A stretch of 64,000 bases of DNA from Nonlabens ulvanivorans (lineage in GTDB: Bacteria; Bacteroidota; Bacteroidia; Flavobacteriales; Flavobacteriaceae), in the NCBI RefSeq assembly GCF_000755285.1, contig NZ_BBMK01000002.1, forward strand, positions 124,001-188,000, read 5' to 3'. Positions 10,561 to 18,964 of this stretch are shown in pieces. A program made the translations under genes and the position numbers. Every line of letters starts with the position of its first letter. Positions within the stretch are counted from its first letter, which is position 1. The notes below the pieces were generated by a model, which saw only the letters and a program-made list of their open reading frames with translations, was not told the DNA's origin and searched no databases.

Positions 10561-10576
10561 TTTTAAGAAATAAACG

Positions 10577-11584
10577 ATGTGTAGAAAGAATATAAAAAGA
10601 ATGCTTCTTATAGCATGTAGTGTGATGATAATTAGTTGTGATTCTAGCGACGATGGTACTGGAAATACAGACGATGGTAGTGGAGATGGAGGAACTGCTC
10701 TAATTCAAGAATCGATGTTCAATACAGCGTCACTTGTATCTTTTCAAAGCATTACTTCAACTCTAGAAGATGGCACCACAGCTGCCTGTTATGAAATCAC
10801 TTTTTCTAGCAATCCTGTAGCAAGTGGACCTTTTTGTCCTGCTACAATTAATGATGTAGCCGGAATGGGTTTTTATGATGGAGCAACTAATCCAGGATTA
10901 AGAGTGTTTTCGGCTGCTTTGTTGAATGACATAGAGGCCGATGGGTATAATATGGTAAATGATGATGGTACGGTAAACGTAGATGATTTTGCAATTGGTC
11001 AGACAGATTCAAGTAAATCTTACTGTTTAGCCGCTGCTCCAGATGATAATTTACTGCTTACCTTTATTATTCCGGCAACACCTAAATTAGCTACTTCAAA
11101 TAATGTAATTTCTGAAGTAGAGTTGGTAGGGTTATCTCTAGATGGTGTACCTGTAAATGGTAGTCCGCCATCTGCGATAAGTGGACCTATGATGGGTGGA
11201 CCTGGTGGTGGCACTTCAACACAAATTAACTTTCCGTCTGTTGATCCTTGTGGTGGACATCACGATCCTGCCGGTTATTATCACTGGCATCTTGTACCTG
11301 AAGTTGCCAATCAAGTACTGGCAGCAAATGGGATCACTGAAATCTCTTGTACTAACGTAGTGCAAACTAATGATGTGACCTTATCTGGATTTGCAAAAGA
11401 TGGTTTTCCTATTTATGCTTATGCTGTAGAACCTAGCGATGTAGATGAATGTGGAGGTAGAGATGCTATAACAGCCGAATTTCCTGATGGTGTATATCAT
11501 TATGTAGCCAGTACACTAGCAGCACCTAATGTGCCTGCTTGTTTAAAAGGTGTTGCAGCAAATAATTCTTTTAGATATCAATAA
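10577..11584 (+). CDS. YHYH domain lipoprotein, copy 2
   Basis: A 335-aa exported lipoprotein; signal MCRKNIKRMLLIACSVMIISC with lipobox Cys, then an Asp/Gly-rich linker. The domain signature is CGGHHDPAGYYHWH (about residues 223-237) and DGVYHYV (about 303-309), with DGFPIYAYA between them, so it matches the YHYH family but with YHWH in place of the first YHYH. It is a clear paralogue of the gene at 8975, with the same order of motifs and conserved Cys. It follows 10560 by 16 bp and precedes 11592 by 7 bp, consistent with one transcript. Confidence 0.82.
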   Translation: MCRKNIKRMLLIACSVMIISCDSSDDGTGNTDDGSGDGGTALIQESMFNTASLVSFQSITSTLEDGTTAACYEITFSSNPVASGPFCPATINDVAGMGFYDGATNPGLRVFSAALLNDIEADGYNMVNDDGTVNVDDFAIGQTDSSKSYCLAAAPDDNLLLTFIIPATPKLATSNNVISEVELVGLSLDGVPVNGSPPSAISGPMMGGPGGGTSTQINFPSVDPCGGHHDPAGYYHWHLVPEVANQVLAANGITEISCTNVVQTNDVTLSGFAKDGFPIYAYAVEPSDVDECGGRDAITAEFPDGVYHYVASTLAAPNVPACLKGVAANNSFRYQ

Positions 11585-11591
11585 TTCTTTA

Positions 11592-12191
11592 ATGATGAAA
11601 AATATGATCATAGGACTGATGTTTTTATTCAGTCCTTTTTTAATGTGGTCGCATAATCCTTTATCGGCAACTTATTATTTTGAAGTGACTGAAAATGCGA
11701 GTTTGCTTACTATAAGTTTAAGTCAAGATGCAGTAAATAAAGTATTGCTAGAATCGCACACTTTAGATGAGCTGGATCGCATGGATCAAAAAGATTTTAA
11801 AGAATTGATCGTCAATTATATTAAATCAAATTTTGAAGTGCATCTTGATAATGTTGACGTCACACTTGCAAAAGGCGGTATCAAATTAGGAAGTCATCAA
11901 ACAGATTTAAAATTTGTGTTACCACCTTATGGTCAAGATATTGTGGAAATTGAAGTTTATATCCCTGCATTTAAAGAAAATGGAAAACATCAAACTATTT
12001 TCTCCTATAATATTTATGGAAAAACAAACAAGGTTATCCTTAGTGAGTTGAACAACTACAAAGTTATTATTGAGCTAAATGAAAAAGAAACCACTATAAA
12101 TAATCATCAACTATGGTATTATAGTGGAATAGCTATTTTGCTAGTGATTACATTACTCTTTTTTAGAAAAAGGTTAACGAAAGAAATATAG
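11592..12191 (+). CDS. exported C-terminally anchored protein of the YHYH locus, copy 2
   Basis: About 199 aa. Two adjacent ATG codons at 11592 and 11595 are preferred to an upstream TTG because the signal peptide (MIIGLMFLFSPFLMWS) begins there. The mature N-terminus is HNPLSATYYFEVTEN, sharing His-Asn-Pro with its paralogue at 9939. A beta-rich periplasmic domain follows and a single C-terminal membrane helix (YYSGIAILLVITLLFF) with a basic tail. The layout recalls the exported N-terminal domains of HupE-like or DUF6702-type proteins, but I cannot assign it. It is the last gene of the locus. Confidence 0.72.
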   Translation: MMKNMIIGLMFLFSPFLMWSHNPLSATYYFEVTENASLLTISLSQDAVNKVLLESHTLDELDRMDQKDFKELIVNYIKSNFEVHLDNVDVTLAKGGIKLGSHQTDLKFVLPPYGQDIVEIEVYIPAFKENGKHQTIFSYNIYGKTNKVILSELNNYKVIIELNEKETTINNHQLWYYSGIAILLVITLLFFRKRLTKEI

Positions 12192-12203
12192 CTTAACTAC
12201 AAT

Positions 12204-12620
12204 TTATTTTTTGGAATATTTCAATGCTATACTTCCACCTATATAAGCCATTGGGATGTAGGCCAGTGCGATATCCATAATGGTGAACCAGGTAGGCCCA
12301 GGAAGCATCATATTTACGACAATACCACCTATTAGAAAAAAGACACCTATTCCCATCGCAAATTTCATTTTGTGAGTAGCAGCAAGACGTGCTGCTATGT
12401 AAGCACCTACCAAGGTACCTAAAGCATGGGCTAAAAATGGAAAGATAAAATTTTCAACACCAAAATCAGGTATGGCTTTTTTTAAAGCTTCCATATCACT
12501 TACATCCACACCTTCAATAGGGACCACAATATTGCCCAGTTCGATAAATCCCATGTTAACGACGTTACCTATGACTACTCCAGCGAGTACGGCTAGAATG
12601 TTTTTTACAATTGGATTCAT
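12204..12620 (-). CDS. hypothetical four-helix membrane protein
   Basis: Start taken at MNPIVKNILAVLAG (12620); an upstream ATG at 12668 would add 16 residues of no membrane character. The 138-aa product has four hydrophobic segments (LAVLAGVVIGNVV; FIFPFLAHALGTLVGAYIAA; FAMGIGVFFLIGGIVV; IALAYIPMAYIGGSIAL). It resembles small conserved Bacteroidota membrane proteins of unknown role. It is convergent with the YHYH locus, which ends 12 bp away. Confidence 0.65.
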   Translation of the reverse strand: MNPIVKNILAVLAGVVIGNVVNMGFIELGNIVVPIEGVDVSDMEALKKAIPDFGVENFIFPFLAHALGTLVGAYIAARLAATHKMKFAMGIGVFFLIGGIVVNMMLPGPTWFTIMDIALAYIPMAYIGGSIALKYSKK

Positions 12621-12902
12621 AGTGATTGGTTTTTGAAATTTAAAAATACTAATAATTGTAGTTACCATATCGAAACATCACAAGTTTTGAAAACCTGAAG
12701 GTTCTTTAATGGATTAGATTTTTAATCTTTACAACTAAAGCTCGTTGTCGCTCGTTTTGCTCAGCTTTCTTTTTCTAAAGAAAGGAATCATTATATTATA
12801 AGGATTTGAAATCAAGATTATTTTCAGGCTGAGCTAGTTGAGGATGTTTTACTTTTTGCTAACAACCTATTTCGACAAGCTCAATATGACATTTGTTTTG
12901 AA

Positions 12903-12934
12903 ATAAAAAATGCCTTACGATAACGTAAGGCATT
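12903..12934 (-). terminator. rho-independent terminator of secA
   Basis: Stem TGCCTTACG / CGTAAGGCA with loop ATAA, followed on the minus strand by a T-rich run (the A run at 12900-12910). It lies about 40 bp past the secA stop. Confidence 0.85.
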
Positions 12935-12944
12935 ATGTCATTTA

Positions 12945-12960
12945 TGCTTTCGCGAAAGCG
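12945..12960. repeat. iterated palindrome copy 3 (intergenic)
   Basis: TGCTTTCGCGAAAGCG, 14-bp perfect core, between the secA stop and its terminator; one of only two copies outside a gene. Confidence 0.88.
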
Positions 12961-12972
12961 TTAATTAATCAT

Positions 12973-15900
12973 CTAACGTTCTAAAACCCATTCTCCTTTA
13001 TTAATCAAAGGGATAGCAGCTTTATACTTCACTTCTTTAGTCTCGCCGTTCATTACGTTTTTAATAGTGACTTTATCATTACGGCCTATTTTAGGTTGGT
13101 CGCGAGTTATGGTCTCCGTAACTGGTGGACGCTGTCCTGCGTTACTAGCTCCAGCACCTACGGCACGATTTTGTGCGGCACGTTCATCACTGTTTAAGAT
13201 TTCTTCTTTTTGTGTAGTCGTCTTTTCGGCTTTGCGTTGTTCTGCTTCTTTAATTGCAGCAGTGTCACGACTAGGTAGGTCACCTTTAAACATAAAGCTG
13301 ATTACTTCTTTATTTACCTTATCAACCATTTTTTTGAAAAGCTCAAAAGCTTCAAACTTATAGATTAATAATGGGTCTTTTTGTTCGTGAACGGCTAGTT
13401 GAACACTTTGCTTTAATTCATCCATCTTGCGCAAGTGCGTTTTCCAAGAATCATCGATAATGGCCAGTGTAATGTTCTTTTCAAAATCAAGGACTAATGA
13501 TTTTCCTTGAGATTCATAAGCTTCATCTAAATCTGTCGCAACGTTTAAAGTTTTAATTCCATCTGTAAATGGTACGGCGATGCGCTTGTACTGGCGCTCA
13601 TCATTTTCATAAACATTTTTGATGACTGGATACACCTCTGTAGCGGTGCGTTCCATTTTTTCTTTATAATGCTGGTATGCTGCTTTATAAACTATACCGG
13701 TGATTGCTTGCTCATTTTTAGAACCGAACTCTGCTTCAGAAACTGGGCTACTCATTGAGAAGTAACGCATGATTTCAAATTCAAAGTTTTTATAATCTTG
13801 AGCTTGTTTATTAGTCTCGGTAACAACCTCGGCAATATCATAGACCATGTTTGCAATATCTACTGCAAGACGATCACCAAATAAAGCATTATAACGGCGC
13901 TTGTAAATCACTTCACGTTGCGCGTTCATCACATCATCATATTCTAGTAAACGCTTACGTACACCGAATGCGTTTTCTTCTACTTTCTTTTGAGCACGTT
14001 CAATAGACTTAGAAATCATAGAGTGCTGAATTACTTCGCCTTCTTTCATTCCTAATCTGTCCATGGTTTTTGCCATGCGCTCAGAACCGAAGAGTCTCAT
14101 TAAGTTATCCTCTAGAGAAACGTAGAATTGAGAGCTTCCTGGATCACCTTGACGACCAGCACGACCACGTAGTTGTCTATCCACACGACGTGAATCGTGA
14201 CGTTCTGTACCTATAATAGCAAGACCACCAGCGGCTTTTACTTCGTCAGACAATTTAATATCTGTACCACGACCAGCCATGTTAGTAGCAATCGTAATCT
14301 GTCCAGGATCACCAGCTTGTGCTACAATCTCTGCCTCGCGTTTATGCTGTTTTGCGTTCAGTACGTTATGATCAATTCCTGCACGTTGTAAGGTGCGACT
14401 TAAAATCTCAGAGATCTCAACAGAAGTTGTACCTATCAATACTGGACGACCAGCTTGTTTTAAACGTGTTACTTCTTCTATAACAGCGTTATACTTTTCA
14501 CGTTTTGTTTTATAAACTAAATCCTGACGGTCATCACGTGCGATTGGTCTGTTAGTAGGTATTTCTACTACATCTAGTTTATATATCTCCCAGAATTCAC
14601 CTGCTTCTGTTACCGCTGTACCTGTCATACCAGATAGTTTGCGATACATACGGAAATAGTTTTGTAATGTAATGGTAGCAAAGGTTTGTGTAGCATCTTG
14701 AATTTTTACATTCTCTTTTGCTTCAATCGCCTGGTGTAGCCCATCGCTATAACGACGACCATCCATGATACGACCAGTTTGCTCATCTACAATCATTACT
14801 TGCATTTCTTGCACGATACCATTAGGTGTGCGTTTCTCATGCGGTTGTACTACATACTCAGTATCTTTTTCAAATAGCGTATAAGCTTTAAGTAACTGGT
14901 TTAAGGTATGTACACGTTCTGATTTTATAGAAAATTCACGGAAAAGATCTTCTTTTGCTTCTGCTTGTTCTTCAATACTTAAACCTGAATTTTCAATCTT
15001 ACCTATTTCCATTCCCATTTCTGGCATGACAAAGAAGTTAGGATCATCCTGACCAGATAGGTAATCAATACCTTTATCCGTAAGTTCTACTTGATTATTC
15101 TTCTCATCAATAACAAAGTAAAGTGCCTCATCTAATTTAGGCATTTCACGGTTATTGTCTTGCATGTAGAAATTCTCAGTTTTTTGAAGTAGAGTTTTAA
15201 TACCTTCTTCACTTAAGAATTTGATAAGAGCTTTATTTTTAGGTAAACCTCTATAAACACGTAGTAGTTGCTTTCCACCTTCTTTTAAGTCGCCGTCTGC
15301 GATTAATTTCTTTGCTTGTGCAAGTGTTTGTATTAGCTCTGTACGTTGTACTTGAACAATGCTTTCTACAGGTGCTTTAAGAACGTCAAACTCTTGTCGA
15401 TCACCTTCAGGCACTGGTCCAGAGATAATTAAAGGTGTACGTGCATCATCGATAAGAACAGAATCTGTCTCGTCAATAATCGCATAATTATGACGTCTTT
15501 GTACTAAATCTTTTGGACTGTGCGCCATGTTATCACGCAAGTAGTCAAAACCAAATTCATTGTTTGTACCATAAGTAATATCTGCATTGTAGGCATTTCT
15601 ACGTTCTTCAGAATTAGGCTTATGGTAATCAATACAATCTATCGTTAAACCATGAAATTCAAATAGAGGTCCTATCCATGCACCATCACGTTTTGCGAGG
15701 TAATCATTTACCGTTACAACATGAACACCATTACCAGAAAGGGCATTAAGGTAAACGGGTAAGGTCGCTACAAGAGTTTTTCCTTCACCGGTTTGCATTT
15801 CGGCAATTTTACCTTGATGTAATGCAGCACCACCTATAAGTTGCACGTCATAATGAATCATGTCCCATACAATAGGTTTACCAGCGGCATCCCATGAGTT

Positions 15901-16371
15901 TTGCCAGACGGCATCATCACCTTCCAGACTTACATAATCTTTATTTGCAGATAGGATACGGTCTTGCTCTGTTGCTTTTACTTTTATCGTACTGTTGTGG
16001 AAAAAGCGTTTTGCAGTTTCTTTTACAACGGCAAAAGCTTCAGGTAATAATTCATTTAAAGCAACTTCACCTTGCTCATAAGCTACATCTTCAAGCTTAT
16101 CGATTTCATTATAGATATCTTCACGCTTATCAATATCATTTTCATTATCTGCATCAGCTTTTAAGGCTGTGATTTTTGCAACGGTATCTGCTTTTGCAAG
16201 AGCGATTTTCTCTTTGAACTCTGCCGTTTTATGTCTTAATTCATCTATAGAAAGTTTTTCCATAGACGGCTCGACAGCTAAGATTTTATCAACTAGAGGT
16301 TGAATATCTTTAACGTCCTTTTTGGCTTTATCGCCTACAAATACTTTAAGTACGGAATCTAATAGTCCCAT
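12973..16371 (-). CDS. secA: preprotein translocase ATPase SecA
   Basis: Motor ATPase of Sec protein export across the inner membrane. The 1132-aa product starts MGLLDSVLKVFVGDKAKKD and has Walker A (QTGEGKTLVA), the DETDSVLIDDARTPLIISG DEAD-box region, GTSVEISE and the AGRGTDIKL / RQLRGRAGRQGDPGSS motifs of the second helicase domain. Compared with E. coli SecA it is longer, with the insertions usual for Bacteroidota, and it lacks the C-terminal Cys-rich zinc-binding tail (it ends INKGEWVLER). The gene is intact with no frame break and stands alone, with a terminator on its 3' side and another just upstream. Confidence 0.98.
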   Translation of the reverse strand: MGLLDSVLKVFVGDKAKKDVKDIQPLVDKILAVEPSMEKLSIDELRHKTAEFKEKIALAKADTVAKITALKADADNENDIDKREDIYNEIDKLEDVAYEQGEVALNELLPEAFAVVKETAKRFFHNSTIKVKATEQDRILSANKDYVSLEGDDAVWQNSWDAAGKPIVWDMIHYDVQLIGGAALHQGKIAEMQTGEGKTLVATLPVYLNALSGNGVHVVTVNDYLAKRDGAWIGPLFEFHGLTIDCIDYHKPNSEERRNAYNADITYGTNNEFGFDYLRDNMAHSPKDLVQRRHNYAIIDETDSVLIDDARTPLIISGPVPEGDRQEFDVLKAPVESIVQVQRTELIQTLAQAKKLIADGDLKEGGKQLLRVYRGLPKNKALIKFLSEEGIKTLLQKTENFYMQDNNREMPKLDEALYFVIDEKNNQVELTDKGIDYLSGQDDPNFFVMPEMGMEIGKIENSGLSIEEQAEAKEDLFREFSIKSERVHTLNQLLKAYTLFEKDTEYVVQPHEKRTPNGIVQEMQVMIVDEQTGRIMDGRRYSDGLHQAIEAKENVKIQDATQTFATITLQNYFRMYRKLSGMTGTAVTEAGEFWEIYKLDVVEIPTNRPIARDDRQDLVYKTKREKYNAVIEEVTRLKQAGRPVLIGTTSVEISEILSRTLQRAGIDHNVLNAKQHKREAEIVAQAGDPGQITIATNMAGRGTDIKLSDEVKAAGGLAIIGTERHDSRRVDRQLRGRAGRQGDPGSSQFYVSLEDNLMRLFGSERMAKTMDRLGMKEGEVIQHSMISKSIERAQKKVEENAFGVRKRLLEYDDVMNAQREVIYKRRYNALFGDRLAVDIANMVYDIAEVVTETNKQAQDYKNFEFEIMRYFSMSSPVSEAEFGSKNEQAITGIVYKAAYQHYKEKMERTATEVYPVIKNVYENDERQYKRIAVPFTDGIKTLNVATDLDEAYESQGKSLVLDFEKNITLAIIDDSWKTHLRKMDELKQSVQLAVHEQKDPLLIYKFEAFELFKKMVDKVNKEVISFMFKGDLPSRDTAAIKEAEQRKAEKTTTQKEEILNSDERAAQNRAVGAGASNAGQRPPVTETITRDQPKIGRNDKVTIKNVMNGETKEVKYKAAIPLINKGEWVLER

Positions 16372-16444
16372 TATGTGGTTATTTAATTGGTTTATAGTGG
16401 TTTATGAAAACACACGTTCCAGTTGCAATATCTAAAAATTAAGG

Positions 16445-16475
16445 CAAAAAAAAGCCTCTTTACGAGACTTTTTTA
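16445..16475 (-). terminator. terminator of the DUF2795 gene
   Basis: Stem AAAAGCCTC / GAGACTTTT with loop TTTAC and a T run on both strands. It lies between the DUF2795 stop and the secA start, and reads best on the minus strand. Confidence 0.7.
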
Positions 16476-16492
16476 AGCAGCGATTACCGCTA

Positions 16493-16714
16493 TTAATATT
16501 CGTCCTCATTCCAGAGGTAGTCATCGTCTGTAGGGTAGTCGGGCCAGATCTCTTCAATAGAGTCGTACATTTCACCTTCATCTTCAATTGCTTGAAGGTT
16601 TTCTACCACTTCCAGAGGAGCACCTGTGCGAATAGCGTAATCAATAAGTTCGTCTTTCTCAGCAGGCCAAGGTGCGTCACTTAAATAAGATGCTAGTTCT
16701 AATGTCCAGTACAT
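16493..16714 (-). CDS. DUF2795 domain protein
   Basis: Small acidic cytosolic protein of 73 aa, beginning MYWTLELASYLSDAPWP and containing GAPLEVVENLQAIEDEGE, the conserved pattern of the DUF2795 family; the C-terminus is very acidic (DDDYLWNEDEY). Function unknown. A well-formed Bacteroidota promoter lies just upstream and a terminator just downstream, so it is a single-gene unit. Confidence 0.85.
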   Translation of the reverse strand: MYWTLELASYLSDAPWPAEKDELIDYAIRTGAPLEVVENLQAIEDEGEMYDSIEEIWPDYPTDDDYLWNEDEY

Positions 16715-16736
16715 AGTTTTACCGTTTTAATTTTTG

Positions 16737-16766
16737 CAAAAATAAACTTCTTGTGAATTTATGCAA
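16737..16766 (-). promoter_or_regulatory. Bacteroidota-type promoter for DUF2795
   Basis: On the minus strand a TTG (16764-16766) is followed by 19 nt and then TATTTTTG (16737-16744). This matches the TTG-N19-TAnnTTTG consensus of the main Bacteroidota sigma factor. The start codon is 22 nt downstream of the -7 box. Confidence 0.7.
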
Positions 16767-16869
16767 GTTATTTTTGAATTAATGATATCAAGATTTACAA
16801 GAGCGTGTAAGCTTTTGAGAATCAAAATGTTTTTGCTGAAAAATACTCTTCAGTTGCCCCCCCACGTTT

Positions 16870-17442
16870 TTAATACTTCTTTGGGATCCATTTGATTTCT
16901 TCTGCTTGTAGGTCTTGTGACAATTTACGTGCCAAGACAAAAAGGTAGTCAGATAGTCTATTTAAGTACTTTAATACTTGAGTATCTATAGGTGATTGTG
17001 CATGTAATTCGGTCGCTAGTCTCTCAGCACGACGGCACACCGTACGTGTTATGTGACAAAATGACACGGATTGATTGCCGCCTGGTAAGATAAAGTGAGT
17101 CATAGGTGGTAACTCTTGGTCCATGGCATCCATTTCCTTTTCAAGTAGTTCTATTTTCTTGTCATTAATTTTAGGAATGTTTAATCTTTCTTTACCGTTC
17201 TTGAGTATTAATTTTTCAGGATCAGTTGCCAATATGGCACCTGCGGTAAATAAATCGTCCTGTATTTGAATAAGAATACTTTTACTGTGGTCATCTACAG
17301 GTTGATCCCTTATGAGTCCTATCCATGAATTTAATTCATCAACAGTACCATAACTATCGATACGTAAATTATGTTTAGGTACTCTAGTACCGCCAAATAA
17401 TGCTGTGGTTCCTTCGTCACCTGTTTTAGTATATATTTTCAT
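16870..17442 (-). CDS. ATP:cob(I)alamin adenosyltransferase (PduO type)
   Basis: Transfers the adenosyl group of ATP to cob(I)alamin to make adenosylcobalamin. The 190-aa product begins MKIYTKTGDEGTTALFGG (the ATP-binding TKxGDxGxT motif) and carries SYGTVDELNSWIG, FILPGG, and RTVCRRAERLA near residue 140, all hallmark PduO features. Adenosylcobalamin is the cofactor of methylmalonyl-CoA mutase, whose chaperone meaB lies 8 kb away on the same strand. A C7 run lies just past the stop (16857-16863). Confidence 0.95.
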   Translation of the reverse strand: MKIYTKTGDEGTTALFGGTRVPKHNLRIDSYGTVDELNSWIGLIRDQPVDDHSKSILIQIQDDLFTAGAILATDPEKLILKNGKERLNIPKINDKKIELLEKEMDAMDQELPPMTHFILPGGNQSVSFCHITRTVCRRAERLATELHAQSPIDTQVLKYLNRLSDYLFVLARKLSQDLQAEEIKWIPKKY

Positions 17443-17478
17443 TTTTGGTATGTTGTATCTTAAATTAAAGAGTGATTA

Positions 17479-17679
17479 CTACCTAATCTCTCTGTCTTCT
17501 GTGTATTCTCTGTTTTCTTTAAGTCTAGCTTTTAAATTATTGCGATAACCTTTCCTTTTTTGTAGTCGCAACTTACGATTCTTATTACTTAACCAAATAA
17601 AAAAGAAGATTCCGCCAAAACCAAAAAGTCCCCCCCAATAAAACATAAAAGCTAATTTCTCAAATATAAAATAGAGCAA
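17479..17679 (-). CDS. small membrane protein, unknown
   Basis: Up to 66 aa; the start could also be the ATG at 17646 (MFYWG...). One membrane segment (FGFGGIFFFIWLS) is followed by a highly basic tail (NKNRKLRLQKRKGYRNNLKARLKEN). A C7 run at 17630-17636 encodes YWGG; by analogy with other loci in this window the original may have been YWG. It sits between the adenosyltransferase and the AhpD-like gene. I do not recognise the family. Confidence 0.5.
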   Translation of the reverse strand: MLYFIFEKLAFMFYWGGLFGFGGIFFFIWLSNKNRKLRLQKRKGYRNNLKARLKENREYTEDREIR

Positions 17680-17712
17680 CTAGAATAGCCAATTTCTATT
17701 GCAGTTGATTAC

Positions 17713-17750
17713 AAAAAAAAAACTTCTATCCCGTATAGGATAGAAGTTTT
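17713..17750 (-). terminator. terminator of the AhpD-like gene
   Basis: Thirteen-base stem AAAACTTCTATCC / GGATAGAAGTTTT with a six-base loop, followed by a long T run on the minus strand, 34 bp beyond the stop. Confidence 0.85.
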
Positions 17751-17783
17751 GTAATCTTTCAATAAATCATAAATCATAAATGA

Positions 17784-18131
17784 TTATGATTGTTTCTCTA
17801 CGGCGTCCCAGTACTCATATGCACGACGTAAATGCGGTATCACGATGGTTCCACCTACTAATGTTGCAATGGATAGTGCTTCAACAACCTCTTCTTTAGT
17901 CAGGCCAGCTTTGTGGCTTGCTTCTAGATGGTATTTTACACAGTCATCACAACGCAGTACAGTACTGGCAACAAGGCCTAGTAATTCTTTAGTTTTTTTA
18001 TCTAATGCACCTTCTGTAAATGCATTAGTATCTAAATTAAAGATACGTTTGATGATTTTATTGTTGTCCTCAAGAATGGCATCGTTCATTTTCTCACGAT
18101 ACTCATTAAATTCTTCTACGATATTACTCAT
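17784..18131 (-). CDS. carboxymuconolactone decarboxylase / AhpD-like protein
   Basis: Helical 115-aa protein with the AhpD-type redox motif CDDCVKYHLEASHKAG (Cys-x-x-Cys with the downstream His) around residues 60-75. Members act as thiol peroxidase reductants or small-molecule decarboxylases; the CxxC favours a redox role. Its start overlaps the tatC stop by 8 bp, so the two are co-transcribed. Confidence 0.9.
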   Translation of the reverse strand: MSNIVEEFNEYREKMNDAILEDNNKIIKRIFNLDTNAFTEGALDKKTKELLGLVASTVLRCDDCVKYHLEASHKAGLTKEEVVEALSIATLVGGTIVIPHLRRAYEYWDAVEKQS

Positions 18132-18963
18132 TGTTTAAAGCAGCTAATTTCTGTTTGCGTTTATTTCTGAGTACAAACATCGATATAAAAATGCTTAGCT
18201 CATATAAAATTAACACAGGTATAGCAACTATGACCTGACTTTGAATGTCTGGTGGTGTAATAACCGCTGCTACAATAAGAATAAGTACCAGCGCATATTT
18301 GCGATACTTTCTCATTCCTTGTGGTGTACAAAGACCTATTTTAGTTAAGAAGTATACGATAACCGGTAGCTCAAACATAAGTCCACAAGCAAGTACACTG
18401 GCTCTTATTAATGCTATATAGCTTTGTAAATCTGGTTCAAATTTAATACCATCACTCAAGTCATAAGTAGCAAGAAAATGAACAGATAATGGTGCAATTA
18501 GATAGTATCCAAAAACAACGCCCATAAAAAATAAAATAGAGCTTATGATAATAAAACCACTGGAGTACTTGCGCTCGCTGGCTTTAAGTCCAGGCGATAT
18601 AAACTTCCAGAATTGCCATAAAACCCATGGGAATGCAGCAACAAAGCCTACAGTAATAGAGGTCCATACATGTGCGCTAAAAAGATCAGACATCTTACGC
18701 GATTGAGGCATGAAGTCTAGTTGAGGATCACAAAATTCACTCTCTACACCTATAAAACGACCTACGTCACATAAAGCACCGTAAGTAACAAAGTCTTTAC
18801 TCTTAGGGCCAAAAATGATGGTGTCAAATATAAATTCAGTAAAAATAAAAGCAACAATTGCTGCTATAAGAATACCTAGTATAGAACGTATGAGAGACCA
18901 GCGCAGCTCTTCTACGTGGTCTAGAAATGACATATTGTTAGGGTCTGCCTTTTTACGTGCCAT
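18124..18963 (-). CDS. tatC: Sec-independent translocase subunit TatC
   Basis: Core receptor of the twin-arginine translocase. The 279-aa protein has the N-terminal MSFLDHVEELRWSLIRS signature (LDHLxELRxR) and six membrane segments. A Cys-containing insert between the first two helices (GALCDVGRFIGVESEFCD) is typical of Bacteroidota TatC. The C-terminus is basic (LRNKRKQK). No tatA or tatB is in the window. The kpsF gene ends 1 bp upstream, and the AhpD-like gene overlaps its 3' end. Confidence 0.96.
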   Translation of the reverse strand: MARKKADPNNMSFLDHVEELRWSLIRSILGILIAAIVAFIFTEFIFDTIIFGPKSKDFVTYGALCDVGRFIGVESEFCDPQLDFMPQSRKMSDLFSAHVWTSITVGFVAAFPWVLWQFWKFISPGLKASERKYSSGFIIISSILFFMGVVFGYYLIAPLSVHFLATYDLSDGIKFEPDLQSYIALIRASVLACGLMFELPVIVYFLTKIGLCTPQGMRKYRKYALVLILIVAAVITPPDIQSQVIVAIPVLILYELSIFISMFVLRNKRKQKLAALNNE

Positions 18964-18964
18964 G

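Larger units (their letters stand above)
12669..12972. other. intergenic region with repeat-like phrases
   Basis: No gene is seen. The stretch holds a phrase gtcgctcgttttgctcag (about 12747-12764) related to the one in the gap at 2326-2688, a short inverted repeat around ctttc...gaaag near 12768, and tttcgacaagctcaatatga (about 12869-12888), a type of intergenic phrase I associate with flavobacterial genomes. At the secA end it carries a terminator and one palindrome copy. Confidence 0.5.
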
